This document shows, piece by piece, positions 1 through 13,563 of a DNA stretch of 64,000 bases. The notes beneath the pieces were generated by a model. The model was not told where the DNA came from, did no database searches, and worked only from the letters and a program-made list of their open reading frames with translations. The stretch lies in NCBI GenBank assembly GCA_025738555.1, contig JAOVFP010000018.1:2976001-3040000 (forward strand). Reading direction: 5' to 3'. The first letter of the stretch is position 1. Each line of letters opens with the position of its first letter. The position numbers and the translations under genes are program-made. The stretch is from Cyathus striatus (taxonomy: Eukaryota; Basidiomycota; Agaricomycetes; Agaricales; Nidulariaceae).

Positions 1-1
1 A

Positions 2-962
2 ACTAGTAAACTAAATGCTTTCGACATATATCCATCATCTCCTAATCCGGAGTTCATAAATATTTCAACTTTCAGCCATCCAGTGATAGTTTACATAAAA
101 GTTGTGTGTGTCTCTGGTGATTTAGTGGTGTTAGCAGGTTGTCAAACACTGTGGGTATGGAATGTTATAACCCAAAAAGCCACTATGTGGAGGGTCATGG
201 GTCAATTTAACAGGGTAAAAGAAATCAATACCTATCTTTCGTAGTGCTTAAACTAACAACTAATAGATTTTCGCAACAGAAATGACGGTGACGACAGTTT
301 CAAAGAATAAAATCATTCGGACTTGGCGCATTCCTGAATTATCTTTCGAATCATCTGCATTGTTCTTCAAGTTTGGAGATGCGAAATTTTTACACCCAGA
401 TACAGAAGTTGATTTTTCTGGAGATTTCTTGCGCAACATCGGACAAGTTTCTGGACCATGTCATTGGTACACAGGAATGAAGATGTATCCGAATCATTTA
501 TTTGACCTGGGTATTTTCACTTACAATGAAGCTTCTGTGGATGAAACGGAAGAATACACACCGGAATTATATCGGTACCAGCTAAACGCTAGTAACCCCT
601 GCGATACAAATATCTTGGTGCATAAACCTTATCTTGTTCAGAAATATTGCTTAGAACCAACCACCGATGTTGAGTTGGAGCAAGTTCACCCCTATCGCTT
701 TATCAACTCTAGGCTTGCAAGAGTATGGCATGAAGTCGTATGTCCGGATTCCAACGTTGATTATACAAGAACAAAATTGCACATTGGAGCGAGCGGATTG
801 TCTGATTCTCAGGTAACTGGAAGACAGTATTTCTTATTCGATGAAGATCCTGTAATTCTAGCTCCGCCGTCGTTTACATTTTGTCCTATTTCTGGTCGCA
901 TTTGCTACTTTCCTTACTTGGGTCGCCGTGATGGCGTTAGTGTTGTTGACTTTGTTAAATAG
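2..962 (+). CDS. F-box/beta-propeller-like protein, 3' part only (5' end outside window)
   Basis: This is the C-terminal part of a protein whose start lies left of the window. Two exons can be read: 2-214 and 267-962, joined by a 52-bp GT-AG intron (215-266) in phase 0, with the stop at 960-962. The end of exon 1 carries a WD-like strand (LWVWN), and the rest is a long beta-rich tail with no obvious motif. It is clearly a paralogue of the gene at 8748-10345. The positions around the intron align (TLWVWNVITQKATMWR here, TIVVWDFKQNTYASWR there), and the C-terminal ends share a PxSGR pattern. From that paralogue I infer an N-terminal F-box and a role as a substrate adaptor, but the F-box itself is not visible here. 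A later acceptor at 279 would break the frame, so 266 was chosen. Confidence 0.7.
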
Positions 963-1079
963 ATTTACAGATGTTACTACAGTGTACACTACTGTATCTG
1001 CTATGTCTATGGGCTAGTTACTGGAGTAGTTTACCAACGACCTATAAACAGACTGCCCATATCTAACACAGCTATATTA

Positions 1080-3023
1080 TCATAGATCCGTGTAGACCTC
1101 CATTGGTATTTCTATCTCGGATTTTTTATGCCGTGTCACGAATCCTTCCCATGGAGAGAAAGCATTGTCCGACTTTCTAAAGTAAACGGCGGATTTTTCC
1201 CCAAGTAGTACTTTATCCTCTTCCGAGTTCTCCTTTTGCCTATACTCATTAATGAAGATGTTAATTTGTCGAAGAGCAGCAATCCGATCATCAAGATGAT
1301 GTGCTTGCTGGCGTGCTTTCACAAATTCTTTCATGCCTTGTGCTGAGATGCCTGTTATCACTTTTGGATCGCAATACAACACCTCCAGCTGAGGGCATAT
1401 TATATCAGAATAGTCTTTTCCTAGAGGCCAAAGATCGTTGCAAATATCGGAGTCGCTGATAAAGTGTATAACATAATCATGCTGCCACGGTATGTCATCA
1501 TCGTCAACCTCCGTTACTGGAGACATTGGATGAAATATCATCGAAGTACCTTGAGGCTTCACCCATCTGTTATGAGTGAGGTTGGTTGAAAGTAATCTCA
1601 GATATTTGAGGTTTGGTGTTAACTGAAGAAGTTTCGCAATGTTCTGTCCAGACTCAGAGTTTTCAAGAGACCGCGGGGAATATATATTCAAAGATTGTAA
1701 ACTCTCCCCGCAGTTATGCAAGAGTTTATTCAACACATTTGCAGTTGTCAGTGTTTCTGCAGATGAATAACCGAGCTGGATATTCAATACTTTCAAAGCA
1801 GGTAGGTGTAAATGTTGCACGAAACCCATGACTTCGAATGACAGACTTCCAAATTCTAAAGATAGTGCTGTTAGGTTCGGGAGGGTAATATGCCCAACGC
1901 GGCGCGGCCATGAGTCATCACGATCATTACTATGATCGTGAATATTAAATACAATCATCTTTAGTGTCTCCAAAGATTGACAATGTTGAATAATGTTGCT
2001 TGCTATATCTGCTAAAGATAACTCTATATCCATAGAAGGGAGAAAAGTGGGACGTGTGTCTAAGCTCAGTTCCCTGACATGTTTCCAAATTAAACCTGGC
2101 CGACGGTTAAGAGGTAAATCCGAAAGTTGGATAATAATTCCATGAAGGGTAACGGAGATGAGTTTCGAAGAAAGGAAACTGGCCACATGTTTCCACTCCA
2201 AGCAAGTGAGGTTCATATTCAAATCAGATGTATCGCGTGTATCTCGAGATGTAACATGAAACTTCTTGAGCATTGGCACACTGTGTGGAGATTTTAATTC
2301 CTTCAACTCGTTCTCGAACAGGGCATTTAACGTTTGTGGTGAAAGGCAGATGTCAAACTCGTACCAACGATTGGAGTGTGGCAATAATGTGCTCGTAATA
2401 AATGGTATATGTAGCTGTCGCTCTTTCTCCATCATAGCTGGGACATCAAATGACCCCACAGGATGGCCATTATTATTGGGAGCCTGGTACACCGATATCG
2501 ATAATGGGGTTTCACGAGACCTTTCCAACCACTCCATTACGGCTGCTTTGCGTTCGCGTAGCTTCCGTCGGAGTAAATCTTCCTGGATGGTACTCATGCT
2601 TTCAGTCATGAATATCCCTGTATGCAAATTTGGAAGGACAATATGAATTGCCGACCATAGAGGCGAAAGAGACTGTGCAATACTCCTCCAGGAGCGGCAG
2701 ATACGTGTTAGTAGCATTGGAGCTTCTGTGGCGCCCATGCAAGGGTTACGGGTCTCTGGAAGGCAAGCAAGAAATATCTCCTGAAGAATATCCCGATCAA
2801 GTCTTCGAGCAGGCGATACCAAAGCTTGATGCTGTTCGAGAAATTTATTCATTTTGTCTCGTTGCTCCTGCAGCAACCTTAATTGTTGAGAGACTCGCGC
2901 GATTTCTACGTCGACGTCATGAAGTTCCTTGACAGAGCTTCCTATAATAGTTTTGATGTTTTTAACCTCTTGGATAGTGGGAACGTAGTTGGTTTCTAGA
3001 TGATGTTGGAGTGGCGAAAACAT
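1080..3023 (-). CDS. F-box protein with N-terminal coiled coil, 647 aa, single exon
   Basis: The uninterrupted frame encodes 647 residues. Residues about 20-68 form a charged heptad-like coiled coil (IARVSQQLRLLQEQRDKMNK). An F-box-like domain follows at about 72-125, with the family signature RRLDRDILQEIFLACLP, then NPCM, APMLLTRICRSWRSIA and LWSAIHIVLP. The remainder is an irregular leucine-rich-repeat-like region. The tail has LGEKSAVYFRK, FSPWEGF and a terminal VYTDL, which recur in the paralogues at 33520-35409 and 40149-42002. F-box proteins of this kind are expected to bind Skp1 and present substrates to an SCF ubiquitin ligase; the substrate is unknown. The first methionine is supported because MFSPLQHHLETNYVP matches the starts of its paralogues. 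Confidence 0.88.
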   Translation of the reverse strand: MFSPLQHHLETNYVPTIQEVKNIKTIIGSSVKELHDVDVEIARVSQQLRLLQEQRDKMNKFLEQHQALVSPARRLDRDILQEIFLACLPETRNPCMGATEAPMLLTRICRSWRSIAQSLSPLWSAIHIVLPNLHTGIFMTESMSTIQEDLLRRKLRERKAAVMEWLERSRETPLSISVYQAPNNNGHPVGSFDVPAMMEKERQLHIPFITSTLLPHSNRWYEFDICLSPQTLNALFENELKELKSPHSVPMLKKFHVTSRDTRDTSDLNMNLTCLEWKHVASFLSSKLISVTLHGIIIQLSDLPLNRRPGLIWKHVRELSLDTRPTFLPSMDIELSLADIASNIIQHCQSLETLKMIVFNIHDHSNDRDDSWPRRVGHITLPNLTALSLEFGSLSFEVMGFVQHLHLPALKVLNIQLGYSSAETLTTANVLNKLLHNCGESLQSLNIYSPRSLENSESGQNIAKLLQLTPNLKYLRLLSTNLTHNRWVKPQGTSMIFHPMSPVTEVDDDDIPWQHDYVIHFISDSDICNDLWPLGKDYSDIICPQLEVLYCDPKVITGISAQGMKEFVKARQQAHHLDDRIAALRQINIFINEYRQKENSEEDKVLLGEKSAVYFRKSDNAFSPWEGFVTRHKKSEIEIPMEVYTDL

Positions 3024-3554
3024 GTATTATACCTATTCTCTGTAAGTTTTAATCCTACAAAATTTTGAAGTTCGAATAATTGCCGTTTAAACTTGACTTA
3101 CAATTTTGTGATAGAGACGATAGTGGAAGAGGGGAGAAAGCGTCTAAGCATCATCGATTATCTGCCTAAATATAAGTAATAACTGTGGGAAGTCTTCGTT
3201 CACTGATGTCCGTTTGTCATTTGTTCCAAATTCGTTTGGACGGCAGCCGTCCAAGGAAGCCCTGTTCTAATTTCGGAAGGTTTACAAGCGCATGCCAACG
3301 CATACATTACATTCCCCTTTCTCTTAATATACCCGCACTATACTTTGTATTGCAAGTAGACGCTACAGTAGTGTTGCGACATACTTATGGTCTACTTTTC
3401 TTATTTGGGATTTATGGTTTGGGGTTTGGGGTGATTTTATTCCGCCAACATAATTATACACTGATAATAATTCAGTAAATACTTGACAGAAGGGAGTCAT
3501 CAACTGGTTTCAACAAAATATTTGAAACCGCTCAAATACTTACTTGAGGCCAAA
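3024..3554. other. Intergenic, F-box promoter and P450 3' side
   Basis: About 530 bp lie between the start of the minus-strand F-box gene and the stop codon of the minus-strand P450. Short open frames here have no recognisable similarity. I see no RNA gene or repeat. The part next to 3024 should hold the F-box promoter. Confidence 0.4.
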
Positions 3555-5782
3555 TTATTCTTTCATGGAATTAATAAGTTCAGCTGCTTCTGGAGACCTC
3601 AGAGTGAGGCTGATTGGGAATGGTTTAGGATGCCTTCATATGCAGACATTAACAGAAGAGAACAAAAACGATTTAAAAGTACGCACACTACAACACCCCC
3701 GGTATATTCAATCGGAGGGAGAAATGGTTTCCCATCTGAACCAATAGGCTCGGAGATATTGAAGCAAGCCAAAATTGAGGCAATGGTAATCCAGGCTGTA
3801 TTCAGCGCAAGGTATCGACCGGGGCAGATCCTAACAGCATTGATAGTGATACTTATATGTTCAAAATTTCATGATATGTCAGGGATCTTACCTGCGACCA
3901 TAACCGAATGCGCCAGCAGTGATGGGATCTGGTGGCAGCTGTTTGCCAACTTGCTTCAGGAAGCGCTCTGGTTTGAACTTTTCCGGTTCTGGGAACAAGG
4001 TTTCATCGCGCATTATAGCCCTTAAAATTAAAGGATCAGTATTCTTTTAAGTTCTTGCAACAATTGTTCGAATGCCATCCTACCAAACATTGGGTACCAA
4101 AGTTGCGCCTTTGAAGCATACTCAACGAGTTATTTCTCAGTGAGAAGTAACAAAGCATTGTACCTTTTGGGATATAATATCCTTCGTATATATCTTCCGC
4201 AGAGGCCCTATGTGGAATAGCTATTTGAAACATTCAATACTGACAAATAAGTTCTGTATAAATGTGATAGACCTAGTGGGGTAGTAGGTTGCCATCTTAA
4301 CGTTTCCGAAAGCATAGCTTCCAAGTATGGAAGTGACGTTCGGTCCTGGAAGTCTGGAAGTCTAGACTTGCCAATAACAGAATCCATTTCTGCATGTGCT
4401 CGAGCAAAGACATCAGGGTAATGAATCATTGCCAGCATCCAAGTTAAAATCACAGAAACCGTCTATCAAACACACAGATTAGTATCCATCAGAAATGAAA
4501 TATCGGGACCATACCGTATCAGATCCAGCTAAGAGAAATGATACAAGCTGTAACAAAGGGAATGAAGGGCAATAAACATACCGATATATGCTAATCCTGC
4601 AGAATTTTTAATGATTTCTTCCGAAATGTAGTAATCTTCTGAATGTTGGCTCATCTTCTCCAAGCTCTCAGTAACAAATGAAGGTACTGCAATCCCTTGC
4701 TCCTAATGGAATTAAGAGTAAAAATGAACTTATATGAGTTATCTAGTAAAGTAAGTAAGTATTTGCCATCTCTTTCTTGACAATTTCAAACGGGTCATTT
4801 CTCAGTTTGTTGGTAGCCACTTTCCATCGCTTGGCTATCTTCTGAAATCCAGCACCAGGGACCCAAGCTATTGTAGGGAGCATTAGAATAGTCACGATGG
4901 ACGCAGCTTAGAAATGATGCGCACCAGGAATATACTTTAAAAACGGCAAATAATCAACGAGGAAGGAACCAGCATGAACCACTAGTCCAAGCCCTCTGAC
5001 TGCTTCGTTCGCCAACTCAACGTAGTAGTCATTTTCCGGTTGGATCTTATATCCGTAAACGATCGAAAGAATAATTGAACCAGAGTGGCTAAATTACTTC
5101 AATAAATTCTTTGTCTTCGATATGTTTTCTAAAATACCTACTGTCGAACGTGGGATGTGAATCGATCTGGGCTTTCCACAAGCTGCCTGAGGAGATCTCC
5201 AGTAGCTCTATGCTGTACCTGCTGGTGTGCGGGGACAGCGCGAGGCTGAAAGTATTGATGGAATATTTTACGGTGTTGTCTGAAGGTGACTGTTAATGTT
5301 ATGCCCAGAACGTCGTGTCGACACCGTGTCATTTTACCCACCTCCACCGTTCTGAATAACGCATATGAGCGAAATCCCAATCCCATCCCATCAGATCATT
5401 TGCCATAACCTATGGTTTTTTAACTTTTTAGAAAATATATCAGAAGCAGATAAACAATGGTCGTCGTTACCATGTCAGGACGATCCGCATAATTTCCTGA
5501 CCTTTTCTCCAACAATTCCGATACAGCTTTCAGCGAATTTAAAATAATGGTGGGTGTTCCAAACATGTTCATGTATATCACATCACCGTACTGCTTACTC
5601 CATTCCGCATACTCAAACCAGGCCTTCTCGTGCGGTGGCATATCATATATGTTCCCAATCATTGGATATCCCTTTGGCCCTGGAGGTAAGTGTACACCGG
5701 CATGGGATACATATTTGTTCCAGAGGGTGTAGACGATTGGTGTAGTCACCGTAAGCAGAAGAAGAGGTGGGAGATAAGACAT
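3555..5782 (-). CDS. Cytochrome P450 monooxygenase, 13 exons, 518 aa
   Basis: This is a membrane-anchored heme monooxygenase of the Agaricomycete CYP type; the substrate is unknown. Exons (high to low): 5456-5782, 5342-5409, 5142-5279, 4925-5088, 4767-4867, 4582-4702, 4515-4528, 4273-4462, 4164-4220, 4084-4108, 3892-4020, 3687-3830, 3555-3633. Phases close to 519 codons. Visible landmarks are an N-terminal hydrophobic anchor (about residues 3-19), the hinge LPPGPKGYP, the C-helix region SERWRQHRKIFHQYFQPR, the I-helix AGSDTT (about 307-312), ExxR as ETLR (364-367), PERF (419-422), and the heme loop FGYGRRICPGR with the ligand cysteine near 447. Length is normal for the family. Intron 5 (4703-4766) begins with GC instead of GT; all other introns are GT-AG of 46-63 bp. 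Naive open frames make the gene look broken, but splicing restores it fully. No partner biosynthetic genes lie beside it. Confidence 0.88.
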
Positions 5783-6762
5783 CTTTACAGAGAACGTTTG
5801 CTTGATATTGAGACGTTGCTATTAAAGAGAAGTAAAGTCATCCGGTGACTACGAGGCGCTGTATTCGGCATTGTGGAGAATCCGACGGGCACCGCAAGGA
5901 CATATAGCAGCAGATAACGTTGGAGATTGTGAATTATTAATAGAAATAAGAAGCAGGTAATGTACAAAAAAGACATATTCGGGATGGTCGTAACGCCATT
6001 GACAATAAGTCGGTATTAGATGGGGTGTTTCATTCAAATTCATTACATAAGGGTTTGGCAGAATTACAAACGGGAGATTGATAAAAGCATTCGACTTGAG
6101 TAACGAACGGCCCCATATTTACTATAAGAGATCTTTAACAATCATATGTCTGTAACAGTGGCGTTAGTATCAAACAAGAAGAGAAGCGAGAGATGTGACG
6201 AACTAGTCACGTCGCCCACTGCTTGCCTTGTGATCATATTCATCTAAGTCTTACAACAAAAACATCATTGATAGTTATACTGGCTGAAGAAGGTAGCCGC
6301 ACGATTCCGTGCAAGTTCTATGGTGCTGCTTGAATGAGGCTGAAACCCTGATGAGACAAGTTGGAGAGCTGTAGTCATACATATAGCGGAGAGCTCAGGA
6401 TGTTGATGTTGTATTGCTATTAGCCTTTAGGTCAACTCCAACGGCGTGTATTGCCCTACCAAAGTGAATGTTGACAATAATACAGCCTCGAACAGAAGTC
6501 CTCAATGCCCATAGCTCGTAGTGCGGTGAGTGTCAGGTACTTACTTTAAGCTTATGTGTACAATGTCATATCGAACCGACAAACCGACGAAACGTGTTTG
6601 TTACGTGTTTTGTCTGGTACTGTAGCGAAAGTATACTTAATGACACTATACATAGGTAGCCGTACTGTGCTTTGTTCCACGCAAAAGTATCAGAAACATG
6701 CATAAAAATGAAAAATATGTAGGGGATAGGAGTAACTGTGATGAGCGCGCTTCGTCCGGAAT
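5783..6762. other. Intergenic, P450 promoter and 3' flank of F-box gene
   Basis: This stretch of about 980 bp has no gene that I can support. The side near 5783 should hold the P450 promoter. On the minus strand at 6670-6688 it carries a short block that also occurs downstream of the two paralogues of the neighbouring F-box gene (see findings). Confidence 0.4.
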
Positions 6763-8035
6763 TTAAGCGCGCAGTGATCCAAAGTACTCTATTTCTATGT
6801 GTAGACGACCACTTCCGTATGTCTTCGGAAGACAACCTTCGAAATCCTCTTTACGGAGACCACGTTCGGACCCGGGCCTCCGAGAAGACATTCCCACCAC
6901 CCATAAAAATACCCCCCGCAGCTCCGAAAATAGTGGTCCCATTAGCATCGTATCTAAGTTGTCATCTCTAGTAGTAACCTTTGAGATTTTGTGAAAGAGT
7001 GTACTGTAAACAAGTTGAATGATAATTTCTTCGATTTTGTTATTATTGGGTGCCCGGGATAAAATGGTTCTGATGGCCTTCAGTGGTTCCGGTGCTGTAA
7101 CGTCTGCGAATAGCCTGACGCTGCGAAGATGCTTAAGATTGCTGATATTCATTAAATGAGCATCTTGATCTATAAACAGATAGTATTAGACCTGTATACC
7201 ACATTATAGCACTGGCACAAACGACATCACCTTCAATAGGTAAAAGTTCAAGTGTAGTCAGTGTATTCTTGCTTTTAGCTATTAAGGCATTGGTTATCGC
7301 AATGGCGTCCAAGTTGGATTGACTACAGAAGACTGATAACTTCTCCAACATGCAAATAGGAGGATAGATTTCGTCCAGCAGAGGTTGTAAACTCTCTCCA
7401 TTTGTAACGTCTTGTATGATAAGACTTTTAAGGTATCGACTATTCGGTATGCTAAGCAGCCGCTGAGGTACTGTCGCCATTTCGTCGCCACCATAGCCTT
7501 GGAAAAAAAAGTCCTTTTCCGCTAGAGCCACATATGGTATGCGAACGAAGCACTTCGCCAAAGGAATCGGGATACAACACAATCCATTTAGAGTGAGCTT
7601 CTCGATAGAAGGCAACAAGAAAATTGAAACCAATGCTTTTTTCAAGTCGGGTTTGAACCTCTGCCAGTTATGGATCCTGTCGAATCGAATTGAAAGGGTT
7701 GTAATGTTCTGAAGCATATAAATGATGGTTGGAAGTGCGTCGGACTCGACAAAAGTATGTTCGTTTAAACTGCCACATATGTCAAATTCGCGAATGTATA
7801 GTGCAAGCTTTGGAGATGAGAGTAATGCACTTTGAAAGCGATCATATTTGGTTAGTTTACCTGTCCTAGACCTTCCAAATTCCAGTGTAACTGAACCGAA
7901 AAGACGAGGTCGCGACGCATGCAAGAAGTCTCTATTGACTAAAGCACATGCTTTGAGAGAGGAAACGTCGTGATCGTCGATTGCATCGACAATAGCTTCA
8001 GTAATTTCAGGCGGGATATCGATTGCTGTTGTCAT
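6763..8035 (-). CDS. F-box/LRR-like protein, two exons, 403 aa
   Basis: Exons are 7231-8035 and 6763-7169, separated by a 61-bp GT-AG intron (7170-7230) in phase 1. The N-terminus carries a short F-box-like helix bundle (IPPEITEAIVDAIDD, then LKACALVNRDFLHASRPRLF). A repeat-containing region with LRR-like segments (SIEKLTLNGL, LKSLIIQDV, LEKLSVF, TLTTLELLP, LKHLRSVRLF) follows. Close paralogues lie at 19361-20732 and 26432-27736. The start was set at MTTAIDIPPE because the paralogues begin at the same place (MATASNIPLE, MATTSNIPFE). The C-terminus stops at EYFGSLRA, about 40 residues before the paralogues do, so the tail looks lost by mutation. Role: probable SCF substrate adaptor, inferred from the F-box only. 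Confidence 0.82.
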
Positions 8036-8747
8036 TATTCTAGGAAGTCTGAGTACTGCAATGAGAACTCGGAGTTTGTATGACCGATGATAATATATGC
8101 TTCGCACCTTCGAGCCGTAGATTGTGTAGATGGCAGTACTTAGGAAGAAGTGGCCGTATTTATAACGGTTCAACGTTCAACGTTCATCTAGCATTTTATA
8201 GCATGAAGGACCCTACAGCCTTGCTTTCTCTTTACCTGTTAATGATGCCATGCATGGAACATGTGGATTCATATCTGGCGGTTGCATGGAAATGATGTAA
8301 AATGGGAAGGAGCAGGAGACCGCCCTTTAATTAGAGTCTAGACTCCAGACCTGAAATTGAAATTTTGAAATATCACGAGCCCGCCTGTGACCGTGAGAAG
8401 TCTCTTAGTCAAGGCTTGGTCTAATTTGGGCTTACGCTAGGCTACTTACTGCAGAATTACGACGACTGCTTCACACAGAGTCGGTGTTCCTTCCGCAATT
8501 CCGTGAACCTCCTATGGTTTTAAACCCTGGATGCGACCTGGCCAAATCCCCTTATCAGTGCTCTTGTTGCAGCTTAGTACTACTGCGTCTCCCGGGCCAC
8601 CTATGCTGAGCAACTGCCAACAAGCCCCACTGGCCTTCCCATACTTAAGCCCGGAAGCCATATCAACCTTACAGTCATTGTATCTCTGATTGAAACCCAA
8701 TTATTCTGTCGTGACGTTCACGATCTTCGACTGAACTATTTACAACA
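8036..8747. other. Divergent intergenic region
   Basis: About 710 bp separate the start codons of two divergently transcribed F-box genes, so both promoters should be here. I compared the central part (8510-8700) with 5S rRNA and tRNA patterns and found no convincing match. No repeat was seen. Confidence 0.4.
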
Positions 8748-10345
8748 ATGGAGACTCCTACTGCGCCTTTAGAAAAGATTACCTCTGGAAACCTTCTACT
8801 ACTACTACCTCCAGATCTTTTCGTTCATCTGGTACGGTACTTCGACCCTCAGGATATCTTATCCATTCGTCGTGTATGTACATCAAAAAGCTACATTTAA
8901 ATGATATTCTCACCTCATGCAGTCATGCAAGTCTCTGCAATCTGCCACCTACGAACGTTCAATATGGGTGCTCTTTCTCCTTCGAACCTGCTCCTCGAGC
9001 TCTGTATTTCTCCCTTCGTTTCCAATGGAATCTATGTCATCAAAGGAACTAGAGCGTGCCGTTCTAGTCCCAGAAAAGTTCACATCGTTAATCAAACAGC
9101 AAACTTTACAGCAACCTGGAAGCTTAAATCCTACCATGACGCGTACTATTCGCTCAGAATACCCCGTGTGGAAAGTATTACTTGTCCCAGGAGGGCGGTT
9201 TTTGATTACCTTTTCCCCGAGACTCGTTAGTCTCTGGGATTTGGGAGTGGACAAAGATGGGTGGGACGTTCCAGAATACCCTATGGCGAAGATAGACATT
9301 AGGAGGGAGATGTCTAATTTGGATGGACTTCCTCAAGATATGGTACATGCTACCACGGATGGAAAGGGTATTTTGATATCCGTTGTTTATGAGAAGTAAG
9401 CAATGTCTATTTCAATGTCATATGGGACTTTATCATAACTGTCCTACCTAGATCCGTGGAAATACACGTCTGTTACCCTGCTGATCCTTCTCCTTCATTT
9501 GTGAAGGTTGACAAATTGGAGACGGATACTCCAATTTGGAAATCAGTCCTAACGGATACCCAAGTTGTAACCCTACTTTTAGGAAGGACGATAGTTGTTT
9601 GGGATTTTAAACAAAACACATACGCTTCGTGGAGAATAATTGAAGATCCTACACGCGTTTACGGGGTGAGTATTTAATCCGTCAAGAGCAGACAATTAAC
9701 GCAAAAGGCCATTAGATGAACGTTGACATAGATACATCAACCGTTAGCGTACTCGACGAATTCGGCCATGCAACATACGTCATCCCCTCACTACAACCTC
9801 GAGAAAACACTCCAGAGTCTACGGAAACAGACGAGAACCCTACAAGGTTGGGCGACTACCAGTGGCACAGGTACGGATACGCAGGCGTCCAGCCGCTAAA
9901 CTGGTACCTAGGAACCACCCAACCGCTCTTCATGGACCTCCTCCAATCAATGGGCCGAGGGCGCGGTCACGAAATTCACCGTTTCCTGCTAGGCTCCCGA
10001 ATGACTGACAAATCCCGCATCGGGCTAAATACCATCCCTCTCAAGGCGACATTCAGACTACGAACAAGCACCGGGCCACATAGTACTGGTGCACTTCGCA
10101 AGTGCGGGGAGGGCATATTCAAGTTTTGGATGTGGGAGAACGGAGTTTGCGTTCATCTTGGAAATGCATGTGTTCCGTATGTGGAGTCGGATAAGAAGTC
10201 TCTGGATTCGTTTGTTAGATTGTTGGCTGATGAAGGGAGCCAGCAGATTCATCGGCCTGATGTTTGCCCGGTTTCTGGTAGAGTGGTGTCTGTTTCACTG
10301 ACGAGTAGTTTGTACGAGGTGCATATTACTGACTATATATCTTGA
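8748..10345 (+). CDS. F-box protein with propeller-like C-terminal region, four exons, 480 aa
   Basis: Exons are 8748-8873, 8923-9395, 9452-9665 and 9716-10345, with introns of 49, 56 and 50 bp, all GT-AG and phase-compatible. Exon 1 encodes a canonical F-box core, LLLLPPDLFVHLVRYFDPQDILSIRR, whose last helix continues after the intron as SCKSLQSATYERSIW. The middle has WD-like strands (LVSLWDLG, TIVVWDF), suggesting a degenerate beta-propeller for substrate recognition. It is the full-length version of the truncated gene at 2-962. The ATG at 8748 gives a compact N-terminus directly before the F-box. Likely role is an SCF adaptor (family inference); target unknown. Confidence 0.83.
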
Positions 10346-10657
10346 CATTATAGACATTATAGTAGCATATAGTATGATACTGACTATTTCCTTAAATAAA
10401 CTTACAATTGCAATAGCCGACGCGCTGACATGTGAAGCTGTAAAAAGTGAAAGTTGTCGAGTACTTTCCGCCGTAAACCGAACATAAGTGTAATGCAATA
10501 TATTGCAGTTTCTCAACGAAATAAACTAGTATAGAAATAAAAGTAAGTATATGGTACGTAGTAACCCCTTATCAGAATAACGAATCTCGTAAGACTCATC
10601 CCAGGGGCACACGTAAATATCCGTCCCGGCATCCTACGAATAGTAACAGTAGACACC
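10346..10657. other. Intergenic, convergent 3' ends
   Basis: About 310 bp lie between the convergent F-box and aldehyde dehydrogenase genes. The region is AT-rich, as expected for 3' untranslated sequence. No gene was seen. Confidence 0.4.
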
Positions 10658-13083
<2,426 letters not shown>

Positions 13084-13563
13084 GGTAGAGCAAATGGATT
13101 ACTACCAACTTCGGTTGGTCTTGTTGAACGTTTATAAAGCTGGTGTTAAAATGCTGTAAAGGACAGCTGTTATGGTCCAGTTATGAGCGGGAGAGCAACA
13201 AGTGCGGATGATACGGAGTCTTATACGAGCGCTTTAAGGTGGTGGGTAGCAAATAAAATTCTCAAGAGAGGTGGATTGCAAATGGTTGGAGACTGCTGAG
13301 CAATGGAGCAACGAGCCAAGACAACGGGTGAGAGCCCCCGAAACGCGCTGACGAGAGCAGCTGATCAACCATCCGGTGCGTCGGCACCTTAATTACCCGA
13401 CGGCGTGCATATGTAGGTCCATGTTCAACACCATCTCGAACATTCAGAACAATCCAGTGCATCTACCCATCGTTCTTCGTTTCTCAAGGCATATATCGTT
13501 GAGTTAATACACCAGTTTGGCAGATAATTCTCATCCTTATGTCCTGAGTAGGACTTTTGCAGC
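13084..13563. other. Intergenic, aldehyde dehydrogenase promoter
   Basis: About 480 bp lie upstream of the minus-strand aldehyde dehydrogenase and of the F-box pseudogene. Open frames here are short and unsupported. No repeat was seen. Confidence 0.4.

Noticed and set aside
3555..5782. P450 as a pseudogene, because open frames appear broken and out of phase
   Set aside because: All breaks lie in 46-64 bp introns with plausible splice signals; after splicing the frame is continuous over 518 codons and every P450 motif is present.
8512..8700. Possible 5S rRNA or small RNA gene in the divergent intergenic region
   Set aside because: Only isolated words resemble 5S rRNA; the conserved internal promoter and pairing pattern are missing.
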